Source of the DNA: an uncultured Prevotella sp.
GTDB taxonomy: Bacteria > Bacteroidota > Bacteroidia > Bacteroidales > Bacteroidaceae
Assembly (NCBI GenBank): GCA_900768785.1
Contig: CAAGEG010000025.1
Coordinates: 1 to 29,157 of the forward strand
DNA: 29,157 nucleotides
Direction: 5' to 3'
Positions 22,542 through 29,157 of the stretch are shown one piece after another. The notes beneath the pieces were generated by a model. It did not search any database. It was not told where the DNA came from and was given only the letters and a program-made list of their open reading frames with translations. The position numbers were made by a program, and so were the translations under genes. How positions within the stretch are numbered: the stretch's first letter is position 1; each line of letters starts with the position of its first letter.

Positions 22542-23417
22542 CTATCCAAAAATGCCGTAAGGATCTGCATTTTTGTAGTTTTCTTTTACATTTTGCTCTA
22601 TGTCTTCTCCTTTGTCGCCTTGTTGGGCTTGCTGTTGTTGCAGTTCGGCAGCATAGGCAATGTCTTCTTTTCCGGCATTATCGCCGTTAGCCATTCTTAA
22701 TTGTCCTCTCTCGTTGTAAGCTTCAGCACGGAAAGGGTTTGCATCTATAACCTTATTATAATATATAATAGCTGTGGTTTTGTCGTCTTTGGCTTTTTCT
22801 ATGCGCGCTTTCAGCATTAATACATCTTCGTTGTCGGGCACTTGTTGCAATAGACTATCGGCATCGTTTTCAGCATCTTCAATATTGCCGTTTTTAAATA
22901 GGGTTTCGCCTCTTAGCAAAAGAGCATCTGCGAAGTTGTTGTCTAAGGATAGGGCTTTGGTAAGTAGAGCTATGGCATTGGCGGAGTCGTGTTCTCCGAG
23001 ACAAGCTTGTGCATAAAGATAATTGACTATGGGGTTTGAGTTGTCTAAAACGAGCGCCTTTTCGCATGCGGATGTCATTGCGTGGTAGTCTTCCAGCATG
23101 TAAGCGATGTTAGCCATTCTAATAAATATTTGCTGATTGTCGGGTTGCGCATCAGCAAGCTTTTGTAGCATGTCGTAAGCAAGTGTCAGTTGTCCTGTCA
23201 TGACATAAGCTTGTGAGAGATAATCAGTTGTTTCAAGGTCTTCTTTTATCTCAAGAGCGTGACAAAGGCATTTGACGGCATAGTCATATTGATGTGATTT
23301 GAGGGCTTTAACACCATCATATTTAAGTATGTCAAAATTTCTTGCTTCTTCAGCCTGTGTCTTTTCTTCATCACTTTCGGCTTTTCCTATGCCAAAGAGG
23401 TTTTTTAAAAATCCCAT
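22542..23417 (-). CDS. Tetratricopeptide repeat protein
   Basis: This 291-residue soluble protein has about six TPR-like helix pairs between residues 30 and 260, for example YDYAVKCLCHALEIKEDL, YHAMTSACEKALVLDNSNP, ANAIALLTKALSLDNNFADAL and AIIYYNKVIDANPFRAEAYNERG. The short N-terminus MGFLKNLFGIGKAESDEE carries no signal peptide, so it is probably cytoplasmic, and the end is Gln/Asp-rich. It probably mediates protein-protein contacts; partners are unknown. A TATCTTTG box lies upstream on the minus strand (23468-23475), without a clear -33 box. Confidence 0.85.
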   Translation of the reverse strand: MGFLKNLFGIGKAESDEEKTQAEEARNFDILKYDGVKALKSHQYDYAVKCLCHALEIKEDLETTDYLSQAYVMTGQLTLAYDMLQKLADAQPDNQQIFIRMANIAYMLEDYHAMTSACEKALVLDNSNPIVNYLYAQACLGEHDSANAIALLTKALSLDNNFADALLLRGETLFKNGNIEDAENDADSLLQQVPDNEDVLMLKARIEKAKDDKTTAIIYYNKVIDANPFRAEAYNERGQLRMANGDNAGKEDIAYAAELQQQQAQQGDKGEDIEQNVKENYKNADPYGIFG

Positions 23418-23523
23418 GAGCTTTATGTTGTTAAGAGTTTTAATACGTAGTGTGATACTTGTTTATGCAAAGATAAGAATTTTTTTATTATCATGTTCGC
23501 TTTAGCCATTAAGTTTTGTATCG

Positions 23524-23600
23524 TAAGTAGGCTGTTTTCATGTGCTAAGTAAGCTATTTACGATACGTAAGTAGGCTATTTAGGTTAAGCGAATGGCTGA
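23524..23600. repeat. 22-bp tandem array, about 3 units
   Basis: TAAGTAGGCT or TAAGTAAGCT starts at 23524, 23546 and 23568, 22 bp apart, followed by a decayed copy. The middle junction holds the 13-bp dyad TTACGATACGTAA plus the 9-bp GTAGGCTAT. It resembles the unit of the 11816 array (TTACGAGTCGTAA plus GTATGGTGT). It lies in the divergent spacer between the TPR gene and ftsB. Confidence 0.85.
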
Positions 23601-23662
23601 CTTATGATTTGTTGTTGTGTAGAAAAGTGTGTGTCTGTTTAGATATTTTTGTCGTATTGATG

Positions 23663-23692
23663 TTGATATTTATGCGTTTTTTCCTATTTTTG
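23663..23692 (+). promoter_or_regulatory. Promoter of the ftsB-like gene
   Basis: TTG (23663-23665), a 19-nt spacer, then TATTTTTG (23685-23692). The predicted transcript starts near 23700, after the in-frame ATG at 23694, so translation should begin at 23724. Confidence 0.75.
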
Positions 23693-23723
23693 CATGTGTC
23701 AAAAAATAATATATATTATAATA

Positions 23724-24047
23724 ATGAGCAAGTTGAATCCGATATGGAACTTTATCGGGCATAATAAATACTGGATAGTGATAATATTTGGTGTGTTGAT
23801 AGTAGGCTTTTTGGATGAGAATAGCCTGTTGCAACATGCTCGTAACTTAATTCAGATAAAGGAGCTTAATGAGCAAATAGATGAATATAACGAGTGTTAT
23901 AACCGAGATAATGCTCGTCTTCGTGAGTTGCGCTCTAACCCCAAAGCTATTACAAAGACAGCAAGAGAGAAGTATTTTATGAAAGCTGATGATGAAGATA
24001 TTTTTGTCTTAAGCACGGATATAACACGAGAGGGGGCACAAAAGTGA
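23724..24047 (+). CDS. FtsB/DivIC-type septum formation initiator
   Basis: This 107-residue bitopic membrane protein has a short cytoplasmic start, one membrane segment (YWIVIIFGVLIVGFLD), and a coiled coil (about 45-75, IKELNEQIDEYNECYNRDN). It ends in the conserved block NPKAITKTAREKYFMKADDEDIFVL. In the divisome this family bridges FtsL and FtsQ and helps activate septal wall synthesis. The start at 23724 removes a 10-residue hydrophobic extension that lies at or before the transcription start. The next gene overlaps by 4 nt (GTGA). Confidence 0.88.
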   Translation: MSKLNPIWNFIGHNKYWIVIIFGVLIVGFLDENSLLQHARNLIQIKELNEQIDEYNECYNRDNARLRELRSNPKAITKTAREKYFMKADDEDIFVLSTDITREGAQK

Positions 24048-24472
24048 AGCGATTAAGTAAGTTGGAAACCATTGTTATGGCAATAGGTGCTCTGTTGTTG
24101 GTGTGTGGTGTCATGATATATGTCGTTTCGGGGGCATCATGGGCTTGTTGGTTGTTTCTCGTAGGTGCTTTGGCGTTTGTGGCAACGCAGGAACGTCAGA
24201 CTTATGAGGGGAGAAATGTTACTATAAGTCGTTTGCGCCGCATAATGACTATGGGAAATCTGTGTTTGTTGTTGTCGGCTTTTATGATGGCGGAAGATGT
24301 TTCACATATATTATATAGTGTAATAACGTCTATGTGGACAAATGGATACTACTTTTATGTTAGCTATATACACAACAATTGGGTAATACCTCTTATTGTG
24401 GCAGTAGTGATAGAGCTATATACTACTATAAGAATATCATCAGAACTCCAACGAGAGGCAAAAAAAACATAA
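24044..24472 (+). CDS. Four-helix membrane protein, conserved hypothetical
   Basis: This 142-residue protein starts at a GTG overlapping the ftsB-like stop, so it is probably translationally coupled. Four hydrophobic segments are visible (about 7-28, 33-47, 63-82 and 108-128), with positively charged loops such as SRLRRIMTMGN. It has no signal peptide cleavage site. I recognise no enzymatic motif. Coupling to a divisome gene hints at an envelope role, but this is only context. Confidence 0.75.
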   Translation: MKRLSKLETIVMAIGALLLVCGVMIYVVSGASWACWLFLVGALAFVATQERQTYEGRNVTISRLRRIMTMGNLCLLLSAFMMAEDVSHILYSVITSMWTNGYYFYVSYIHNNWVIPLIVAVVIELYTTIRISSELQREAKKT

Positions 24473-24531
24473 AAGATACGTCTATATGTTTAAATAGAAT
24501 GAAATTTTTTTATTACATCGTTAATAGATAG

Positions 24532-24539
24532 TATTTTTG
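24532..24539 (+). promoter_or_regulatory. Possible -7 element of the lipoprotein-pyrC operon
   Basis: TATTTTTG, 33 nt before the start at 24572. The expected -33 position holds only T-rich sequence, not TTG. Confidence 0.45.
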
Positions 24540-24571
24540 CGACACAAAACAAGTATTCATATAAAAATCAT

Positions 24572-25276
24572 ATGAAAAAATATTATACAGTTCTGATGAT
24601 TATCGTAGCTACACTCACTTCATGTGTAGGTTCTTACAATATAGAAGGCTCTTCAAATGTACCGACTCTTGACGGCAGGATGCTCTTTCTTAAGGTTTTA
24701 GACAAGAATGAGATAAAGAGTATAGACTCGTGTGACATCTTGCATGGCAAGTTTCATTTTGCAGGCACAATAGATTCTATGCGTATGGCAACATTGTTCA
24801 TGGATGATGATGGCATCATGCCTCTTGTCTTGGAGAAAGGTGACATACAGATAAATATAGACAACACACAACAGAAAGTGAGCGGAACGCCTCTTAATGA
24901 TAAACTTTCTGCTTTTCTTGAAGAATACAATCGTCTTGTTGCTGAGATGAATGAGTTGCAACATCAGCAAGACAGAGCCATTATGGATGGTCAAGATATG
25001 GATAAGGTAAACGCGATGTTGGCAGAAAAGGCGGACAAACTGGCGGGAAAGGAAGACAAGCTCATCACTTCGTTCATTACTGACAATATGGATAATGTGC
25101 TCGGACCTTTTTGTTTTTACATGATAACATCGGCTTATAACGTGCCACAATTATCTCCTTGGATAGACGATATAATGAGTAAGGCAACAGATACATTTAA
25201 AAACGACCCTTACGTAAAAGATTATTATCAAAAGGCTATGCAAAATGAAGCCATAATGAACGGCACGGCAAAATGA
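24572..25276 (+). CDS. DUF4369-type lipoprotein
   Basis: This 234-residue protein has a lipoprotein signal with lipobox LTSC (Cys18). Residues about 20-110 form a beta-rich DUF4369-like domain (GRMLFLKVLDKNEIKSIDS, GKFHFAGTIDS, MPLVLEKGDIQINID). A helical, Glu/Lys-rich region follows (about 110-200), ending near PYVKDYYQKAMQ. In Bacteroidetes such domains often precede a thioredoxin-like domain in redox or stress lipoproteins; here the thioredoxin part is absent. Its stop overlaps the pyrC start (ATGA), an odd partner for a pyrimidine enzyme. Confidence 0.78.
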   Translation: MKKYYTVLMIIVATLTSCVGSYNIEGSSNVPTLDGRMLFLKVLDKNEIKSIDSCDILHGKFHFAGTIDSMRMATLFMDDDGIMPLVLEKGDIQINIDNTQQKVSGTPLNDKLSAFLEEYNRLVAEMNELQHQQDRAIMDGQDMDKVNAMLAEKADKLAGKEDKLITSFITDNMDNVLGPFCFYMITSAYNVPQLSPWIDDIMSKATDTFKNDPYVKDYYQKAMQNEAIMNGTAK

Positions 25277-26610
25277 GAACTCTTATTACAGGTGCGGTTG
25301 TCGTTAGTGAAGGTGTAGCCCACAAGGCTGACTTGATGATAGAGAACGACTGTATTGCAGAAATTTCCGACCATATTTCAGGACCTTATGACAACAAGAT
25401 AGATGCCACAGACTGCTATTTACTGCCCGGCATAATAGATACTCACGTTCATTTTAGAGAACCCGGACTTACTCATAAAGCAGATATAGCATCTGAAAGT
25501 AAGGCTGCAGCAGCCGGTGGAGTAACATCGTGGTTTGACATGCCTAATACAATACCACAAACAACTACCATTGAAGCCCTTGAAAACAAGTTTGGTTTGG
25601 CTTCTTCGGAAAGTGTTGTCAATTACTCATTCTTCTTCGGCGCAACCAACAACAATATTGAAGACATTCTTAAACTTGATAATACCCGAGTTCCGGGAAT
25701 TAAATTGTTTATGGGCTCATCTACCGGAAACATGTTGGTAGATAAAGAAGAAGCACTACGAAAGATATTCTCTACAACCACATTGCCGATAATGACGCAT
25801 TGTGAAAGCACAGATATAATAAATGCAAACATGGCTCGCGCAACAGCTCTTTACGGAGAAGACCCCGATGTGTGTCATCATCCTGAGATAAGAAGCGAAG
25901 AGGCATGTTGTCAATCTACGGAGTCGGCTCTACGCTTTGCCACAGAATATAATGCACAACTACATGTTGCCCATGTCTCAACAAAGCGAGAATTAGATAT
26001 GATTTCACGCTGTTTGAGTAACAATAAAGGTCACAAGATAACGGCAGAAGCAACAGTTGCACATCTTTTGTTTTGTGATAAAGATTATGCAACACTTGGT
26101 ACGCGCATAAAATGTAACCCATCTGTAAAAACCGAAGCAGACAGAAACGCTTTAAGAAAGGCTTTGTCAGACGGCACAATAACAACCGTGGCGACAGACC
26201 ATGCGCCTCATTTGCTTTCAGAAAAGCAAGGCGGATGTCGCAAAGCCGCTTCCGGAATGCCTATGGTTCAATATTCGCTTGTTGCTATGTTATCTCTTGT
26301 CGATAAGGGAATTATAAGTTTAGAACATTTAGTAGAGCTGATGTGTCACAACCCGGCACGCCTATTTGCAGTCTATCATAGAGGTTTTATACGACAAGGT
26401 TATAAAGCAGACATCGTTATAGTTAAAAAAGATGCCTCTTGGAAAGTAACTTCTGATGATGTAAGAAGCAAATGCGGTTGGTCTCCTCTTGAAGGTTTCA
26501 CATTCAATTGGCATGTATTACACACGTTATGTAATGGTCGACATGTCTTCAACAACGGTAGAATAAATGAAGATAATCGTGGTGAGGAGATAAAATTCCG
26601 CATGGATTAA
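25273..26610 (+). CDS. pyrC: Dihydroorotase
   Basis: This 445-residue amidohydrolase interconverts N-carbamoyl-aspartate and dihydroorotate, the third pyrimidine step. The metal-binding HVHFREPGLTHKAD begins at His58/His60. A PGIKLFMGS lysine (Lys145) is a candidate bridging carbamylated residue. His177 in MTHCES, the HVAHVSTKREL block (His232/His235) and ATDHAPH with catalytic Asp310 are all present, so it should be active. It overlaps the lipoprotein gene by 4 nt and is followed 40 nt later by a metallophosphoesterase gene. pyrK-pyrD are 16 kb away. Confidence 0.93.
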   Translation: MRTLITGAVVVSEGVAHKADLMIENDCIAEISDHISGPYDNKIDATDCYLLPGIIDTHVHFREPGLTHKADIASESKAAAAGGVTSWFDMPNTIPQTTTIEALENKFGLASSESVVNYSFFFGATNNNIEDILKLDNTRVPGIKLFMGSSTGNMLVDKEEALRKIFSTTTLPIMTHCESTDIINANMARATALYGEDPDVCHHPEIRSEEACCQSTESALRFATEYNAQLHVAHVSTKRELDMISRCLSNNKGHKITAEATVAHLLFCDKDYATLGTRIKCNPSVKTEADRNALRKALSDGTITTVATDHAPHLLSEKQGGCRKAASGMPMVQYSLVAMLSLVDKGIISLEHLVELMCHNPARLFAVYHRGFIRQGYKADIVIVKKDASWKVTSDDVRSKCGWSPLEGFTFNWHVLHTLCNGRHVFNNGRINEDNRGEEIKFRMD

Positions 26611-26650
26611 TACTTCTATTAAAAACAAATAACAATACAACTCCCCCTTT

Positions 26651-27814
26651 ATGATAGCCAGAATAGCCATTCCGGTACTTTTTTTAACCATACTTGCTAC
26701 ATGGTATGTAGAACGTGTAGTCTTGCGTCACCTGTTTCATAAGTCGTGGCAACGCTTCTTGGTATGTCTTCCGCCACTATTAATGTGTATCTACACTTTG
26801 ATATTGGCCGTACCACACGCCTTCTTGCCATTCAGCCCCCAAATTGTAAACATTTATCTTCTCCTTCTCGGATTAATCATATTGCCTTTATTGGTCTTCA
26901 CAATATGTTCACTTTTAGGTTGGGGACATTGCCGTGCGCACCATACTCATAAGAATTGGGGAAACCTCGTAGGGCTTTTTCTTGCTTTTATACCTATGGC
27001 TTTCACCCTGTATGGCAGTACAATAGGGTTTCATAAGTTTGTTGTCAGACATGAAAATTATATAAGTAAAGACCTCCCGAAAGCATTTGACGGTTATACG
27101 ATAGTGCATATTTCAGATGCTCATGTGGGAAGTTACAACAACGGTAACAAGGCTTTGCTGCAACAAATGATAGATACTATAAATGCGTTGAAGCCCGATG
27201 CAATAATGTTTACAGGTGATTTACAAAACGTTCATCCGGAAGAGATAGAACCATTAATGCCTTTACTATCTCAAATGCACGCTCCTGATGGTGTCTGGTC
27301 TGTATTGGGAAATCACGATTATGCTCATTACATTTCGGCATCATCGGCAATCAAGGCAGAAGCCGAACATAAAGTTATATTGCTTCAACGTAAGTGTGGT
27401 TGGAAACTGCTTAACAACACAAACTCTAATGTTATAAGAGATAATGATACGATAACCGTTGCAGGAATGGAAAATGACGGTAAGCCGCCATTCCCCGCAA
27501 GAGGAAATCTTACAAAAGCCCTTCGTGGCGTGCCAAATCATAGATTTGTAATCATGCTTGAGCACGACCCTTCTGCTTGGCGCCGTAAGATATTACCATA
27601 TAGTAACGCACAACTAACCCTTAGTGGTCATACTCATGCCATGCAGTTCAAACTTTTCGGTTGGTCGCCGGCTTCGTTGTTATATAAAGAGTGGGGCAAT
27701 ATGTATTATGAAGACGACAGAGCTTTAAACGTAACCGTTGGTATGGGTGGACTAATTCCTTTCAGAATAGGAGCAAGTAATGAGATTGTAGTAATAAAAC
27801 TTAGAAAAGGATAA
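26651..27814 (+). CDS. Membrane-anchored calcineurin-like metallophosphoesterase
   Basis: This 387-residue protein has four N-terminal membrane segments (about 3-20, 36-56, 66-90 and 106-125). A metallophosphoesterase domain follows with all metal motifs: ISDAHVGS (Asp156, His158), FTGDLQN (Asp190), LGNHDYAHY (Asn221, His222), LEHDP and SGHTHAMQ. This resembles the YaeI/YkuE-type group, some of which act on lipid pyrophosphates. The domain probably faces the periplasm or cytoplasm near the membrane; the substrate is unknown. It is probably the third gene of the lipoprotein-pyrC unit. Confidence 0.88.
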   Translation: MIARIAIPVLFLTILATWYVERVVLRHLFHKSWQRFLVCLPPLLMCIYTLILAVPHAFLPFSPQIVNIYLLLLGLIILPLLVFTICSLLGWGHCRAHHTHKNWGNLVGLFLAFIPMAFTLYGSTIGFHKFVVRHENYISKDLPKAFDGYTIVHISDAHVGSYNNGNKALLQQMIDTINALKPDAIMFTGDLQNVHPEEIEPLMPLLSQMHAPDGVWSVLGNHDYAHYISASSAIKAEAEHKVILLQRKCGWKLLNNTNSNVIRDNDTITVAGMENDGKPPFPARGNLTKALRGVPNHRFVIMLEHDPSAWRRKILPYSNAQLTLSGHTHAMQFKLFGWSPASLLYKEWGNMYYEDDRALNVTVGMGGLIPFRIGASNEIVVIKLRKG

Positions 27815-27857
27815 ATCTTCTCACGTAGAAAATTTTTATCAAATAATCCCTTAATGG

Positions 27858-28619
27858 TTATTGGTCAGGGTTTTCAACAAAACCTTTATATCGTTCTTCA
27901 ATATCCGACATTATGTCGTTATAGCTTTGTTTCATCATTTGCGAGATGTTTTCATGCCCTTGAGATTGCGGATAAAGAGGCTTGTGAATGGTTAGAGACA
28001 AACGATGCCACTTTATCCAAAACCATTTATTAGTACGAGGTAACACATCAAATGAACCATTAATGGTTAATGGTACAACCGGAAGTTGTAGTTCATCAGC
28101 AAGCATAAACGCTCCTCTTCGAAAAACTCCCATATGTCCGCAGAACGTTCTTGACCCTTCGGGGAAGACAACAAGACTCATACCTCCACTTAATGTTTTA
28201 CGTGCTTTGTCTATAGTGCTTTTAACTTTAGACGGACTACGTCTGTCAACAAATATTTGGTGAGACATTTCGCATGCAAAACCTACGAACGGCACCTTGC
28301 GTAATTGGTGTTTCATCATCCATTTGAAGTTTCTTCCCAAGTGTCCGAAAATAAGAAATATGTCAAATGCACCTTGATGATTGCTCACAAAAACGTAAGA
28401 TTGTCCTTTCTTGAGATTTTCTCTACCTTCAATATGTACGGGCAACAACAACACTTTCAATATAGCCATACCCCACAATTTGGGTGGATAATACCCCCAA
28501 AAGTGCCCATTGCCTATAAGACAACCTATGCTTGTGGTTAGTGAAGTAAGGATAGTGAGGACAATAATAATAGGAAATGCGATAAAAATCTGATATATCC
28601 GGTAAATGTATCTCAACAT
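27858..28619 (-). CDS. 1-acyl-glycerol-3-phosphate acyltransferase (PlsC family)
   Basis: From the Met at 28619 the protein has 253 residues, normal for the family. The catalytic NHQGAFD is at 80-86 (His81, Asp86), the glycerol-phosphate-binding FVDRRSP near 123-129, and FPEGSRT at 152-158. An N-terminal membrane helix is at about 9-32. It acylates lysophosphatidic acid to phosphatidic acid at the inner membrane. The frame is open to 28721, but the first residues overlap the upstream glycosyltransferase; Met at 28655 is the other plausible start. I prefer 28619 because family members begin near LRYIYRIYQ. Confidence 0.88.
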   Translation of the reverse strand: MLRYIYRIYQIFIAFPIIIVLTILTSLTTSIGCLIGNGHFWGYYPPKLWGMAILKVLLLPVHIEGRENLKKGQSYVFVSNHQGAFDIFLIFGHLGRNFKWMMKHQLRKVPFVGFACEMSHQIFVDRRSPSKVKSTIDKARKTLSGGMSLVVFPEGSRTFCGHMGVFRRGAFMLADELQLPVVPLTINGSFDVLPRTNKWFWIKWHRLSLTIHKPLYPQSQGHENISQMMKQSYNDIMSDIEERYKGFVENPDQ

Positions 28620-28677
28620 ATTATTATTTTTTATGTGGCTATTGTCTTTTATCATAATACTTTCAGGAGGAGGATAG

Positions 28678-29157
28678 TTAATATTGAGGAGGCATATTAG
28701 GGTATTTTCTTGTCCAGCCATCCCAACGAAGTCTCATCACGCCGAAAAATGCTTCACCAAAAATGCCACTACTCATCTTGGAAACACCCTCTTTGCGATT
28801 TACAAAAATAACCGGAACCTCCTTTATCTTAAAGCCTATCTTATAAGCGGTAAACTTCATCTCTATTTGGAAGCCATATCCTTTGAAGCGCACCTTGTCA
28901 AGTTCAATAGTCTCAAGCACACGCCTCTTGTAACATTTAAACCCTGCTGTGGTGTCATTAATATTAAACCCTGTTACCAAACGTACATAACGTGATGCGA
29001 AATAACTCATCAGCACACGTCCCATAGGCCAATTTACTACATTTACACCTGATACATAGCGAGAGCCGATAGCAAGGTCGTAGCCCTCATCGTGGCATGC
29101 TGCATATAATCGTGGCAAATCTTTCGGGTCGTGACTAAAGTCTGCATCCATTTCATA
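28678..29157 (-). CDS. Family 2 glycosyltransferase (polyprenyl-phosphate mannosyltransferase-like), C-terminal part
   Basis: The frame is open to the window edge, so the N-terminus is missing. About 159 residues are seen, beginning one residue before EMDADFSHDPKDLP, the DxD sugar-nucleotide/metal motif of GT2 enzymes. AIGSRYVSG, the acceptor-site FGF-like TAGFKCYKR, YGFQIEMKFTAYK and PVIFVNRKEGVSKM follow. These are hallmarks of DPM1-type synthases, which transfer a hexose from a nucleotide sugar to polyprenyl phosphate. No membrane domain follows, as in soluble DPM1. It precedes the PlsC gene on the same strand, suggesting a small lipid/envelope operon. Confidence 0.88.
   Translation of the reverse strand, partial: YEMDADFSHDPKDLPRLYAACHDEGYDLAIGSRYVSGVNVVNWPMGRVLMSYFASRYVRLVTGFNINDTTAGFKCYKRRVLETIELDKVRFKGYGFQIEMKFTAYKIGFKIKEVPVIFVNRKEGVSKMSSGIFGEAFFGVMRLRWDGWTRKYPNMPPQY

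Overview
The window reads as an AT-rich chromosomal segment of a Bacteroidetes bacterium, most likely order Bacteroidales and possibly Prevotellaceae-like. The evidence is fivefold: promoters of the Bacteroidetes type (TTG/TTTG, a spacer of about 19-20 nt, then TAnnTTTG); a secreted nuclease with a C-terminal tail like a type IX secretion sorting domain; a DAHP synthase/chorismate mutase fusion next to PheA, an aminotransferase and TyrA; a divergent HSDR_N-type nuclease/holA pair; and a DUF4369-type lipoprotein. It looks mostly like core metabolism. I see no insertion sequence, prophage, CRISPR array, tRNA or rRNA.

Layout. 1-372 is a 44-bp tandem array. 434-2028 holds a small HSDR_N-type nuclease-fold protein divergent from DNA polymerase III delta. 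2029-4753 contains a very AT-rich spacer, a Cro/CI-type regulator, a repeat-filled spacer and an SpoU/TrmH rRNA/tRNA methyltransferase, followed by a convergent class I glutamine amidotransferase (4838-5548). 5861-7318 is an ECF sigma factor, a probable anti-sigma factor and a Spy-like exported protein. 7535-9204 is pyrK-pyrD. 9958-11696 (minus) is an FKBP isomerase with a Cys/His tail and chorismate synthase. 12249-15756 (plus) holds a small exported protein, NfeD, an SPFH/slipin protein and a WecB-like protein with altered active-site residues. 15922-22150 (minus) is the aromatic amino acid operon pheA, aminotransferase, aroF/chorismate mutase, tyrA and an exported nuclease, followed by a separate endonuclease I. 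22542-29157 holds a TPR protein, FtsB/DivIC, a membrane protein, a lipoprotein, dihydroorotase, a metallophosphoesterase, a PlsC acyltransferase and the C-terminal part of a GT2 glycosyltransferase cut by the window edge.

The most notable find is the roughly 290-nt leader of the aromatic operon (22150-22440, minus). Behind a consensus promoter it encodes a 25-residue peptide containing SFFYYYYF, and the RNA has three segments that can form two mutually exclusive stems of 13 and 14 bp. This is the layout expected of ribosome-mediated attenuation that senses Phe and Tyr. The weak point is that no strong U-tract follows the candidate terminator stem.

The second theme is repeats. At least four separate intergenic spacers carry short tandem arrays with a 22-bp period (3486, 9388, 11816, 23524). 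One more has a 44-bp period and one has duplications offset by 66 bp. In three of the arrays each unit is a 13-bp dyad plus a 9-bp spacer, although the sequences differ between loci. Two short intergenic transcripts bounded by a promoter-like box and an intrinsic terminator are also proposed (12783-12863 plus; 9658-9757 minus).

All calls come from reading the sequence and recalling family motifs. No database search or folding program was run.
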